Shown one piece after another: positions 31,257-43,417 of a DNA stretch of 64,000 nucleotides (positions are counted from its first letter, which is position 1; every line of letters begins with the position of its first letter). The notes beneath the pieces are model-generated. The model was not told where the DNA came from. It made no database searches and was given only the letters and a program-made list of their open reading frames with translations. The position numbers and the translations under genes were made by a program. The stretch is taken from NCBI GenBank assembly GCA_030180135.1, contig CM058231.1:31933034-31997033 (forward strand), read 5' to 3'. This DNA is from Orychophragmus violaceus. Taxonomy: Eukaryota > Streptophyta > Magnoliopsida > Brassicales > Brassicaceae.

Positions 31257-32449
31257 TGATATATCATGGTTTTACCCATTTTATACCATGATATATATGT
31301 GTTTTTAGTGTCTTTTGTGTTCGTTTAGAGTCTTTTACAGGTTTAATCAGGTTTGGAGCTAATTGGAGATATTTGGAGCATTTTGGGACTTTTGGGACGT
31401 TTTGGCCGAGAGCTTAACTCACTGTCCGATTTATTGATCAAGCATCGACCGACACACCTTGTGCATCGGTCGACACACTAGCGAGATGGGCCGTACGCGT
31501 CGGTTTAACAAAGTTATGAAGATTTGCAAAGAGGCCCAGAATAGTTCCAGTATTTACACAGAAGCCCCAGCCGAGATTAGGCCTATATATAGAGGATTTT
31601 GGTGTTTAATTTACTTATGCTTTCATACTTAGAGCTAAGAGATTTTTAGAGCTTTTGGGGCTGATCTATTTCCTGTATTCACTTATTTTGGAGAAGATTT
31701 CGAACCCCTTTGATATTTTATTCTCTTATATGCAATCTATTATTTCTATGATTATGTTTTCATCAATCATGTCTGAGTAGATCCATAGTTAAGTTTAGGG
31801 TTTCTCATTAGGGTTTGATGACTTGCTAGACTTGTTTAATTCAGTTAAGGATTCATATGATTAGAATGTTCTTCAAACTAAATTGTGCTTAATGCTAGTT
31901 CTAACCTGATCAATTAGAATCTAGATCTTAGGTTGCTAAATTCGACACGAGAGTGTGTTTTAGAATCTGAACTATTTAGGTTGAGCAATTAAATTATTCG
32001 CAAAGAGATTTGGTTTAGTTTAATTGTGAACATATCGAACTTGAACTTAATGCTAGTTTAATCTGTTAGTAATTGCAAAGAGATTTGGGTTACTGCACTT
32101 AGACTTAGAGAGTTTTCGCAAAGAGATTTGGTTAATTCTATTTCCGTGATTTGAGTTCTAGAACTGAGTTTAATTTGATCCTGACTGATTAACTTGTCTG
32201 CTTGTCTGATTTCCTGAGAATACCCTAGGCTTGACGCTTTTAGTTTATTGCTTTCACAACCAACTTGCTACTGTTTACTTTCTTGCTTCGCAATTTATTT
32301 ACTTCACCATCTGCTTATTTCTAGTATTAATCTCTACGTTTCTGATTCTATTGAGACCAAGTGTCCCTGTGGATTCGATAACCCTATATACTACTTTGAC
32401 GATACTGTGCACTTGCAGTTTAGAATAGGGTAAAACTTAGAACCTATCA
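31257..32449 (+). repeat. 3' LTR of the non-coding LTR element
   Basis: 1193 bp copy of the 5' LTR; twin palindrome at 31445-31473 with 21-bp spacing. It ends AACCTATCA and is followed by LINE sequence. Confidence 0.88.
31445..31473. promoter_or_regulatory. twin TCGRYCGA palindrome module, 3' LTR of the LARD-like element
   Basis: TCGACCGA at 31445-31452 and TCGGTCGA at 31466-31473, 21 bp apart. Confidence 0.82.
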
Positions 32450-32692
32450 TTGGGTATCATCATAAATGCGAAACAACAAATCTAACCAATCTTTGTTTGG
32501 CGGGTGACATACTCATATTTACTGATGGTGGCTGTCTTCCGTACAAGGAGTGCTTCAGGTGCTGCATCAATTTCAAAAGATGTCAGGACTAACTATAAGC
32601 ATCAACAAAACTAGTTTCTATGCTGGTGAACTTATTGATATAGAGGCTGCATGAATCTCGGAAGTAGCTCGACTCTCTTTAGGCTCATATAA
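32450..32692 (+). pseudogene. LINE reverse transcriptase, right part
   Basis: Resumes with GYHHKCETTNLTNLCLAGDI and then LIFTDGG, the motif around the second catalytic aspartates (normally FADDLMVF; here the first Asp is Gly). Joining 28768 to 32450 directly reads GIFGYHH in frame. The sequence ends abruptly at the next LTR. Confidence 0.78.
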
Positions 32693-33906
32693 TGAGGTTC
32701 ATAATGATTCATACAAGTCTAGGTTAGCTTCTAAACGTTTCTAGCAAGTTCCACAAACTCAAGAACGAAAATATGTCTAACCTACTCTCATAGGACTACA
32801 CACCTAATCTCTTCAACTTGACCAGTAAACTCTTGCAACTGGCCGCGAGGAAGATCATGCATTAATATCAAGTACATCATAACGTTCATAGTGCTCTACA
32901 AGTAAACTCTCGCGGCTTGCAACACAACTACTCTTCTAAGCTAGTTTCAGTCAATACATTCAGTACTCTCATAGTTCTACCAATCCTAAGATCAGATTCT
33001 AGTTCATGACTCTAGTCCCATGCATTAAGGACGAACCTAAAAAAAGAACTTCCAAAAATCAAGCATAAGTCAAGCAAGTAATCCTAATCAACTGATATCA
33101 TTCCTCCTATATAACTACCTTCTAAAGACCCAATAATCTAACTACTCAGACATGGAATAACGAATCATGGCCATAAACTAACTACTAAGACGATCTAAAA
33201 GGTATTAGGTCTAGGGTTAGACGTTTAGGGTCTCTTTCAAGCACCCTAAAACTTTAAACCCTAAAACTAAGGAACTAAAACACTAAATGACAAACTGAAA
33301 ATAAAAGCTTTTAAAGTGGATTTCATGTTTTCAGAATGAATTACAAGGAGAGGGGTGTATCCCTATACATAGTACTTATAAACTCAAGAAAACTCTTAGG
33401 TTTTCGATGTGGGACAAGTGAGAACATAGAAAAGGGCTAAAGCTAGAAAATGAACCAAATGTGCCATAAAGAAGGACGGACGCGAGATGGAGGTGATGGG
33501 CGGCGACTGCACACGGACTGGTCGCGGCCAGAGTGGTCGGGGTCGCGGCCAAGGCTTTGTTCCCTTGGCTTCGGCTGCTCCTGGTCCTATTTTGTATCTC
33601 TGTTTCCTTGGATCTTAGTGATGTCAAGTGGAGAATGAAGCTTGCATATTTCTTTATTTGTGGTCCAAATTTGTGGATGATCAAACGGTGAAAAGGTCTT
33701 CATTGATGCTGAACTTCTCACGGAATGACTTGGTATCGAAAAGTGGACTTTTGCTCCATTTGACTTGAATTAAGCTTGAGTTTCCTGAAAAGATTCTTAA
33801 CACTAGAGATAGATGAAAATATACTAAAACTCAATTGAAAAAACCTGGACACTCATAAAAGTGTTATAAAATATGCGATAAAACGGGTAAAATCTTGGTT
33901 ATATCA
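32693..33906 (-). repeat. Athila/Tat-like LTR in minus orientation
   Basis: The minus strand starts TGATATAACCAAGATTTTACCC, related in layout to the LTR at 28,769, and ends ATGAACCTCA. It holds a leader-like region with CTCCACTTGACATCACTAAG and no coding capacity. No second copy or convincing target duplication is visible, so it could be a solo LTR or the edge of a decayed element extending right. Open frames inside it are not conserved genes. Confidence 0.55.
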
Positions 33907-34200
33907 GTTAACTCCATGAACTCGACTTTTCGACCTAAATTCCTCCAAGCTCGCTACATGGCACTTCCAAGTAACTAGCTTCTGACCATGCTTAGTTCCT
34001 TCTTGACCTGGGGTTTCATTTGTAGAATATCATGCCTTAGGACCAGGTTTAGGGTGCTAAATCCAGGCTCAATAGTTTCCCCCAACATCACGAGTGAGAT
34101 CTCGATCTTGGGATGTAATCCTTGTGCTTGGATTCTGAAATTTTCCAAGATTCAGTTTCTGACATGACTGCTAATTTTGTGTAAATTCAAATCTGCTCAT
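33907..34200. other. unassigned stretch between LTRs
   Basis: No gene seen. It could be the interior of the minus-strand LTR element to its left. It contains one half of a short inverted repeat around TTTAGGGTGCTAAATCC (34,043), whose partner is near 34,219. Confidence 0.4.
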
Positions 34201-34201
34201 A

Positions 34202-35227
34202 ATGATTGGTTTCCTTAGATTTAGCACCCTAAATCCAGCCCGAAAGCTCGGCCCAAAACCAAGAAGACATCATATCTGTTTGGGCCAGAATTCACCCCGA
34301 GTGAATTCAGCTGAGCAAGGCCCATTTCTCAAAGCAAGAGCCCAACTGTCAAACAAAAGCCTGAATAAGGGGCCCAGCTCCGAGAGGCGACTCGATAGGT
34401 AGACGACATAGTCAGCTCGAGATAAGAGACCGAGAAGGAAGGAGTTGTGCAACAAGAAGATCCCGAGGAAAGCGTGAGATGTTGGAGCGAACTCCGAGAG
34501 GGAAGGAAAGTGGTTGAAGATGGAGACAAGCTATAAAAGGAGAGCTCCAGCAATTCGAGAGTACATCTGATTATTCATTCATACTTAGACCTAGCATTAA
34601 GACTTTACAATCACTCTGTAGCTCGAGTTCTTAGTGTCCATACATCCGAATCAATACAAATCCACTTTTTCACTATCCTTAGCTCGTTGATTACGTTTAA
34701 CCAAGAATCTAGCCCACCTTCTTTATAAATAAGCTCACTCAAACACTCCAAAATCTGAGTGTGGGTTTTAGGATCCACAATATCCAGATCGATAAAACAA
34801 GACATAAGGAATGTTATATGATAGCTCACCAAAGCGAGGTTGAGGAGAGCTAACATTTAAAGAACGACCTCTCTGAAGTCAGAGAAGGTCAAAGATATTA
34901 AATTCAGTCAAAGGATCCCACATATCATTATTATCATTCAATATGAAGAGGAAATCTCACCGTGACCTTAAAGACTCTAGCAAGAGTTTGTAACATAAAA
35001 GAATCAATTACTTATAATGTATATAATCAGAGAATCTATAACTCCGACGGACAACTTTTCATCCACTAGCACTAAGACACTTTTACACTTTGAAATAATA
35101 TTGAAAACTATTCATGATCTTTTTCACTTCGGTTCGTATCCTCACCCTTAACGAGATTCAGCCCGCCTAGATAGATCAACCCATTTGAGCACTGTAAAAA
35201 TATTGAGTATGGGAATTCGCTTCCGCA
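34202..35227 (+). repeat. Gypsy 5' LTR (left edge unresolved)
   Basis: The right edge is set by CCGCA followed by TTT and the primer site TGGCGCCCACC. A promoter-like TATAAAAG is at 34532-34539. The left boundary is a guess because no second LTR is in the window. Confidence 0.5.
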
Positions 35228-35230
35228 TTT

Positions 35231-35248
35231 TGGCGCCCACCATGGGGC
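35231..35248 (+). promoter_or_regulatory. Gypsy primer binding site
   Basis: TGGCGCCCACCATGGGGC, a form common in plant Ty3/Gypsy elements. Confidence 0.75.
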
Positions 35249-35283
35249 TTAATTTCTAATAATCTCTCACTCTATTGGTGAAG

Positions 35284-37254
35284 ATGACAACATGTGCTTC
35301 CGCGCCATCAATTCCTCCAGTTTCTGGGTCTAGTGATGTTGCTGGTTCCACCAATGTCAATATAGTCAAAGTTTTTGGCACTCAATAACCATCAACCGCG
35401 CCAGGTATCTCAACTTCACAGCCTCCAATCTCTCAAAGCGATGTTGATAGTGGAATCCCACCATTAACATCCTCTGTTTCGACTACTCTAGAGACAGTTG
35501 AAAACACGCCTCTGTCTAAAGTCACTTGACTTAGCACTTTGTCCCTATTTTCGCCTTAACCCCATCCTCCACATTGATGACACAATAGTCATCTACTCCG
35601 AGCATGCTTGGGAATATTAACCAGGGTATGCAACCATTGGGAATGCACGATTATGTTCCAATACCGGTATAGCAAATTGTCGAGCTTTAAAATTTGGTTA
35701 CCTCTCTCCAGCGCCAGAATCAAGATCTTACCTCTAGGAAAGAACGATTCAAGCGTGAAACCACATCAAATTCTAGGATTCAGCCTCGACTACCTCTTAT
35801 TACAGAATTGAGAACAATTCTCAGGATCCTTTGCCTGGAACTGCATTAAATCTCTATGGGCCTGGATCTTCCACCCCGAGATCTTCAATACATACATGAT
35901 CAATGCCAACAAATGTATCATCCTTAATCTACATTTCTCTTAATCTGCGCCCTGCAAAAAATCTGATGAAAATTGCGGAGAGCTCGCAGAATCAGAATCC
36001 ACTAGGGTTGCAATCAAACAAGGAGTGTGAGCGCACAATTTGAAAACTCTTATGCTGAAGTTCAAATCTTTCCACCTCCACCCCCAAAATCGGAGGCTCG
36101 AGGTCAAAATAATCTACTAACGCACCTCAAGGGAGCGATCTCTCGGGAACATGCCCTAATGGTTGTGTTAAGACTACTGAACACCATATTTTAGATCTCG
36201 GATTATGGAGACATTACGTTGAGCAAACAAGAGCTGAAATGTGGCATATGAGATCTCAGATCCACGCTGCCACTAGCTCAATTTCTGAAATCGATGGTTT
36301 GATAGAGGAAACTTAGCAAACCCCTTTCACACCTCAAATAGCGAAAGCTTTCGTACCAGATATTGAAAGGCTCCTCTTTCCTCGGTATGATGGTACACGA
36401 GGTCCAAAAATCCATTTGAAAAGTTTCAGACTCGCCCTATCTCGAGTTTCCTGAGTAATTATGAGATGGAGATTGCACAGTACCGGTTCTTTATGGAGAA
36501 CCTAACAGGATATGCCCTAGAATGCTTCACCGGGATTGGCACATGTTTAATCGATAAATTTACCATCTCGCATATGTATTCCTGAAGAAATACTCGATCT
36601 TTATCAGGACAATGATTCTGAAGCAAAGATTGATAGCTTTAAATCGATTAAAGCTAAGATTACAAATCATAATCTTCCGATCGCACTCAAGGATTTGGTA
36701 AATGAAAATTTCTAGCCCTCAAAATTACACGAAGAGCTCACTGTGTGACCTCCGACCACTCTAGTTGACGCGCTTCTCCGTGCTTCCAGGTGAATCATTA
36801 TTGAAGAAGAGGATTTAGTTCTCTAGAAGTGTTTAACTCCCCAAGATTCTGAGAAAACCAACAATCAGTTTCAAATCCACAAGGATCAAAGAAAACTGCG
36901 AAGAAAGAACCTTAAGGTTAGGAACATCACTCTTTTGCAGTAGGAAGTCCGACCCATACTAGATCAAAAAACTATGACCTTGGTAAATGGTGTGAATTCC
37001 ACCAAATCAAGGGACATTCAACGGAAGAATGATTTGAGGTAAAACTTCAGATCAAAGCTAAGTTCACAACAGGAGAATTGAGGAAAAATGATCTGAAGAA
37101 ACCACTACCTCGTCATGATTGACCTTAAAATCAAGAGAACGATCATAAGTGAGAACGCTCACCAGAGGTTGAACCTGAAATCCCACCTCCCGCAGTCAAA
37201 AATCAGATAGACATGATCTTCGCGGGCTTGAGTCTGGATTGTGACTTAGAGGAA
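35284..37254 (+). pseudogene. decayed Gypsy gag
   Basis: From an ATG at 35284 the sequence reads MTTCASAPSIPPVSGSSDVA but soon meets stops. Further on, DIERLLFPRYDGTRGPKIHL and then KSFRLALSR (near 36,360-36,450) are the Gypsy capsid region (Retrotrans_gag type). DLYQDNDSEAKIDSFKSIKA (near 36,590) continues it. Frameshifts are frequent and no protease or reverse transcriptase is seen before the CACTA insertion. Confidence 0.7.
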
Positions 37255-37284
37255 CACTACAAGAGAACATGCCCATACCAACTG

Positions 37285-37560
37285 ATTTACCGACGGGAAA
37301 CCGACGGATCCTCGACGGTGACATATTCATCAGGTTTTCGTCGGTAATTCTTGACGGATTTGCTACCCATCGGGAATTTCCCGAAGGACTATCAACGAAA
37401 TCTGTTATCCATGAGAAATCCGTCGGTTAGTTGTTGGTTCAATGTAACCGTTAATAGATACGCTAATATAGTCGTTAAGGTATCCGTTGGACCGACCAGA
37501 AACTGACGGATTTCCGACGGATAACGGCTATTTCTGTTGTTTTCCCTCGGTTTGCCATCA
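37285..37560. repeat. left subterminal repeats of the CACTA element
   Basis: Repeated CCGACGGA, GACGGATTTCC and reverse-complement forms; typical transposase-binding repeats. Confidence 0.8.
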
Positions 37561-37663
37561 GTTAATTTCCTACAAATACCACATGTTTTCTCTCTTCTCC
37601 TCCACATCAATCCCTCCCTAACTCTCTCTCTTTCACACACTCTAATATTCTTGATTACAAAAA

Positions 37664-39410
37664 ATGTCTTCTTCTAATTATTACAGATCGTGGATGGACG
37701 GTGTGAGGATTGATCCGGCGACGAACTTATTGCACACCAAATGTGCACTCGGTATTATGGAATTCATGACGGTAGCATATCGTCAACCACATACGCAGAA
37801 AACTAGTAAGTTCAAATGTCCATGTACTCAGTGCCGAAATATTAGAAATCCTACGATTAACGAAGTATGGCATCACTTGTATTCAGTTGGGTTTATGGAG
37901 GGTTATAAAATTTGGTATCTTCATGAGGAAACATCATATTATGCAAGTAGTAGTAGAGAACCTTGTGGTAGTACTAGTAGTAGGGAACCTTATGGTAGTT
38001 CTAGCAAACCTTATAGTGCGGAAGTAGATTTTGGTGCAGGTACCATTCAAATGGTTAATGATGTATATCGAGAAAATATTCAGGAAGTAGGTGAATATCA
38101 AATTCCTAGGGTAAATGAGGAACCTAATATAGAAGCTAGGAGATTTTTTGATATGTTAGATGCTGCGAAGCGGCCGCTTTATGAAGGTTGCAAAGAGGGT
38201 CATTCGCCATTATCATCTGCTACTAGATTAATGGGCATAAAGACGGACTACAATTTGGCGGAGGAATGTGTTGATGCGATTTGCGATTTTGTGAAAGATA
38301 TTCTTCGTGAAGATAATCTTGCTCCATGTTCATACTACGAGGGCGAGAAATTTTTTAAAGGACTTGGTTTACCATACCAGATGATAGATGTGTGCATCAA
38401 AAACTGTATTACATATTGGCGAGAAGATAAATACTGTCTGGAATGTAAATTTTGTAAGCATCCGCGCTATCATGATACAAGGGGAAGAGTTAAAGTTCCG
38501 TTCAAACGGATGTGGTATTTGCCGTTAGCCGAGAGGTTGAAGAGATTATACCAATCTGAACGAACGGCGGGGGAAATGAGATGGCATGCCGAGCATAGGA
38601 GAGGAGAAGAGATTGCACATACGTCAGATGCTGAGGCGTGACAACATTTTCAGAGAGTATATCCGGGTTTTGCGTATGAGACACGTAACGTGTACGTCGG
38701 ATTATGCACATATGGTATCAACCCATTTGGGAGGCATGGGAGACAATATTCCTTGTTACTAGTGATTCTGACTCCTTATAACCTACCGCCATTTATGTGC
38801 ATGCGTCAAGAGTTTCTTTTCCACTCCGTACTCTTTACCAGGCCAGAGCATCCAAGAAGATCACTTGACGTATTCTTGCAGCCATTGATATATGAGTTCC
38901 TAATATTATGGGAGCCCGGTGTTAAAGCATATGATGTCTCGTGCAAGCAAAATTTTCAGATGCGGGTTGTACTAATGTGAACCATTAGCGATTTCCCGGC
39001 TTATGGTCTGTTATATGGATGGACATCGCATGGGAGGTTAGCATGTCTGTATTGTCAAGAAAAAACTGATGCATTCTAGTTGAAGAACAGACAGAAATCA
39101 TGTTGGTTTAATTGTCATAGAAGATTTCTACCGCATGATCATCCATGCCGCCAACCACCGATCACGGTGTTTCGTCTGTATCCGGAGAAGTTGTGTACTA
39201 CGGGGTTCTAAAAGAAATACTGCAAGTGAAGTACATAGGGAAGCTCGGCATGAGATGTGTGGTGTTTTTGTGATTGGTAAAACCCGATCATTGGCCAAGG
39301 TGTCACCATCGATGAGTTTGGTGTGATGTCTATCCATTTGAGTAAGAAGCTTCGAAATATGATCCTTTCATTATTGCTTCGCAAGCAGATCATGTTAGTG
39401 ATCGACTTTA
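37664..39410 (+). pseudogene. TNPD-type CACTA transposase, broken and internally deleted
   Basis: The start MSSSNYYRSWMDGVRIDP begins a transposase-associated domain with zinc ligands (KCPCTQCRN), open to 38641. The same frame continues after a TGA with the Tnp2 region (NVYVGLCTYGINPF, ILTPYNLPP), then meets a second TGA at a position normally Trp (VLM*TISDFPAYG). After CHRRFLPHDHP it jumps to a C-terminal DUF4216-like piece (YYGVLKEI, KYDPFIIASQADHV), so the middle of the protein is deleted. Intact TNPD is normally well over 800 residues and cuts at the CACTA ends. Confidence 0.85.
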
Positions 39411-40414
39411 CGTATTAATTAATCTAAAAACTTGACAAATATGTTTTTAAACACTTCCAAAGTTTTTAATTTTTTATATCTAAAATATAAAATATTTTCA
39501 AAAGAATACATTTAAAATATTACTTTACTTTTGAAATAAGTTTTCTAACACTTCAAAAATTTTTAATTTTTTTTTTTTAACAAATCGCAAATAACATAAC
39601 AATATCAATATATTTATGTATGTTAAACGATAACGTAACACTTAGCTCAACGGTTTCGATACCCTTCAATTTTCTCTCCGTGGCAAGGTTCGATACATGG
39701 GGAAGAGAACTTTTCTTTTATATTTCAATTTTCCGACGGAGATCCGAGGGGTAGAAAAGACGGAGCCATTTTCGACGGATTTCCGGTGGAAATTTAATAA
39801 CCGTCGGTAATTACTGACGGAAAACTGAGGGTTTAGGGTATAGAGTTTCAAAAATTGGAAATGAACAATTGAAAAAAACCGAGGACATTAAGTAAGGCTC
39901 TTTTTGGCCACATAACATCCCTTACATTCTCTTACAACACGTGTTCTATGGTTTAAAGAAAATAAAGTATGTGGGACGAAAAGAGCTTCTTAGTATACAA
40001 TGGTGTTTAAGAAGAACTTATATATGACATTCACTCGATTTATCGAAAACATAATTTTTTGGTAATTTGTATATAAGGACCCAATATTTGCCAATAAACC
40101 TTGTCATTTAGGTCTAACATAAGTACCGAAGCCTTGGAATAAAAAAACAAAACCTAAACCATATCTCCTCGGAAATCCGTCGGTAATTACTGTAGGAATC
40201 CGTCGGTAAGTATAAATAAAATGTCAAAACTGCAATTACTTTTCATTTGTTCCATATGCAATGTTTCGGTAAACGTCTTTTCAGAAATTTGAACACATTC
40301 CGACGGATTCCTGATGGTTCAAGTCGTCGGAAAATTTTGTATAAATAGGGACCCGTTATGTCGTGGTTTTTCATTTTCAAAACCACAAATCCATTAAAAA
40401 ACACATTTCCAACT

Positions 40415-40803
40415 ATGGATATTGTCTACTTGTCCCCCGAGAACCGATAATCTTTTATTCGGGATATCACTCTACCGTATCGGGAACGTCTTCCTGCTGT
40501 TAACCCATCCTGCCAAAACCGGACCATTTGGTTCGGTTATAACGCGGCGATACCTTCTATCATAAGCGATGTCATCGAACATCGCTGGTCCGGGAGGTGG
40601 CTCACTTACGGGAATATTCCTATCGACATGAAAGCATCTTGGTTCGATGATTTCCTGGTAAGTTTAGTTTCTCCTAATTTAGTTATTAAAATATTAGTTT
40701 TTAATATTAATTTTGTTTTCAAAATTTCAGGCCTTTTTTAATTTTAGCCCAAACATACTCGGGCAAGTTTGGCAGGAATTCCACTCGATGCCTCGGCGGT
40801 AAT
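40415..40803 (+). pseudogene. TNPA-like / Transposase_24-like fragment
   Basis: After ATG and an early stop, the frame reads SFIRDITLPYRERLPAVNP, then HRWSGRWLTYGNIPIDMKAS and WFDDFL, a GT donor, a short intron ending TTTCAG, and FFNFSPNILGQVWQEFH. The spacing of W/G/P and WFDDF resembles the conserved block of plant CACTA second proteins (Transposase_24 type). Assignment is by pattern only. Confidence 0.5.
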
Positions 40804-41309
40804 CCAGTGACAGAGTGGAACCGTATTATCGATAATTAGAACGAGACAGACGTCGGGGATTGGTTCGGCAACCAAAATTAGAAGAATAAAATTATGTGTC
40901 TGTACTATATATTAAAATAAAATATAAAAATTATCTTTTTATTTTTGGCTTTAATATTTTCAATAATTAAACAATAATCAAAAATTAAAAATATAACTAA
41001 AATATATTTTTTATTTTTTTCTAAAATGCTAATACATATAAAATATATACATTTGCTTTCGTTTATTAACGAGTATAACAACATAGCAAAATGGTTTCAG
41101 AGCTATATAGAGTTCTACGGGAACCCGGGTTTGAGTAACGCCGAACCTGGTTTTTTATTTTTTTATTTCCAGACAGATTACCTACGACAATTGATAAAAT
41201 CGTCGGTAATTAGGCGGTCCAATTATTTGGCGAATATTTTTGGCGGTTATCCGTCGGTAATCGAATAATATTGAACTGAGAACTTCTTCTTCCTCCTCAT
41301 TTCTCTGCG

Positions 41310-41436
<127 letters not shown>

Positions 41437-42163
41437 CCTTGAGCTCTACCTTCTCTCTACATTTTCTCACAGATTCATGCCTCTAGCAGACTAATCTGAC
41501 CGTCCAAACCTCTAAAACCATGTAAGTTTTCGTAAGGCCAAGTTAATTATAATAAAATGAGGTTTTAAGTGGATAGATTTTAGGTGGAATGGTGCTTGGT
41601 TTTTTCTAACGAAATTTCTAGGTAGTTTAGGTTGATTTTGAGTGATTTAGGATTTGATTTAGGTTATTGTAGAATGTGATTGTTTTGTAAACGTTTTTTT
41701 AAATTTTAATTTCTTTTTATGAAAATTTACAAACGTTTTTAAACCTTTTCAAAGTTGTATAACAATCTAAAAACGTTTTGTAAACATTTTTAGATTTTTA
41801 TTTATTGTATTAAACTTTTTGATTATTTTTTTTTTAAAAAGAATTGGGTGTAAAAACACTTACATAAAACGTTTTATTTAAATTTTTATTCATTTTTATG
41901 TAAAACAAGTTTAATATTAAATATATATATATTTTTATAATATTAGTAATTTAAAAAAATTTATTTCCAATTTTTATATTATCTACAATTTTGTTTTTAT
42001 AAATTCTTTGCATTTTATACAAAATTTTATTCATATTTCAAAATATTTAATATTTTTTAAAAAATTAATAATTTTATAAGTATTTTATAAAGATTTATAT
42101 AGTTTTGTAAAATTTAATAAAATTTTATAAACATTTTTAACTTTTAATTCGTTTATTTTGAAT

Positions 42164-42492
42164 ATGGACAATTTCTCAGCGTTTAAGGCGTATCTGGCTT
42201 CCCAGACGGGGCGAGAGTTGCTGAAACGACTCGATCCCGATTATGAGAAAATCCCGAAAGTTTATTGGTAAGTCTTTTAACTTCGAGAATTTTGTTTTTA
42301 TCATATTTGTTTTATATACATTTAATGTTTAATGTTTTGTGTTTTCGAGTTCGGGATGACGGAAGCAACGATCACGAAGAGCATTTTGGGCATGATGTAC
42401 AACATGCTCTGGAGTGGAAGAGGCAGCTACGGGAGCGGCACCTAGAGTGGGAACGGAGATGGGATCGGGATTTGCAGAGGGAAAAAGGATGA
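42164..42492 (+). pseudogene. small CACTA-internal coding fragment
   Basis: MDNFSAFKAYLASQTGRELL and then KRLDPDYEKIPKVYW, a possible donor at 42,270, and a highly charged stretch HALEWKRQLRERHLEWERRW. It is probably the end of the TNPA-type protein, with a coiled-coil-like tail. Not firmly recognised. Confidence 0.4.
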
Positions 42493-42669
42493 GATCGGGA
42501 TCCGCAGCGGATCTCGGTTTTATGTAATTTAAAAACTTTTTTTTGTTTTTTGAATATTTTTAAAAATTTAATTTTATAATCAATTTTTGATTTTATTATT
42601 TTTAATTATAATATTAATAAAATCTTTATTATATAAATAAGAAAAATTTTATTTTAAAAAATATATATT

Positions 42670-43175
42670 TTGTAATCCGTCGGGAAATCCGTCGGTTAAT
42701 ATCTATCGGTAATCCCTCGGAAAACCATCGTTAATCGTCCATCGGTAATCAGCCGGTTTCTCTCCATTGATAAACCGTCGGTAATCATGCATCGGTATTC
42801 CGTCGGTAAATATCCATCGGTAAACCGTCGGTAACTTTCCACCGGTTATTTGTCGGTTATGGTCTTTCGGCAAATCATCGGTAAACTGCAGTAATTTCTG
42901 TCATTTTTACGGTATACCGCGGTATTTCCCGGCAGATTACCAACAAAGCTTTTGTCGGTATTGCGTCGGTAATCCATCGTTTATCCTCTCGTCGATAACT
43001 CGTCGATAATACGTCAGTTTTTTTACTCGTCGATAATCCGTCGGTAGTTACCGACGAAAAACCGACGGATATCTATTCCGAAGAAATAGAACCGAAGGAT
43101 CCTTTCGGTTGGGAATCTGTCGGTAATGGCCGTTTCCGACGGATATCTAACATTTTTGTCTGTCGGTTATGGCGT
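42670..43175. repeat. right subterminal repeats of the CACTA element
   Basis: More than fifteen GTCGGTAAT / CCGTCGGTAA type motifs, many in direct repeat, ending at the terminal inverted repeat. Confidence 0.85.
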
Positions 43176-43192
43176 GTTTTCTTGTAGTTGAA

Positions 43193-43397
43193 GCTCTGAG
43201 TCATTAATCCCCCGTGTTAAAGAAAATATCCACTTCTCTCAGCTTGGGAAGCTGGAACACATCATTCGCCCTTAGTAAAAGGGGATTGATTTTATCCTCG
43301 GATGATCAAGAATATGCCAAGATTTGGTGAATTCAATTAAACTCCACCGGAGGAAACTATACAATGATAAGGTTCTTTGTAAATTGAAAATGTAGCA
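43193..43397. other. remainder of the CACTA target (probably Gypsy relic)
   Basis: The GAA duplication links it to 37,254, so it should continue the Gypsy relic. I could not match its translation to a Gypsy domain. Confidence 0.4.
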
Positions 43398-43417
43398 AGA
43401 AACAATTTTAATTATTT

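Larger units (their letters stand above)
28769..32449 (+). mobile_element. non-coding LTR element (LARD-like, Athila/Tat-type LTR)
   Basis: Two near-identical LTRs (28769-29970 and 31257-32449), each TGATA ... TATCA, flank a 1.29-kb interior with no coding capacity. Just before the 3' LTR comes a purine-rich tract (AGTGTGAGGGAGT), and near the LTR end a CCTGTGGATTCGATAACCC segment; both are typical of Athila/Tat Gypsy-type elements. No clear primer binding site remains after the 5' LTR. The LTRs differ at about five sites plus a 9-bp indel by eye, so the element is fairly young. It splits the LINE, but I find no 5-bp target duplication. Confidence 0.85.

Noticed and set aside
33376..33684. 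Frames across 33,376-33,684 on both strands
   Set aside because: They lie within the leader-like region of a minus-strand LTR; two overlapping frames on opposite strands with no domain.
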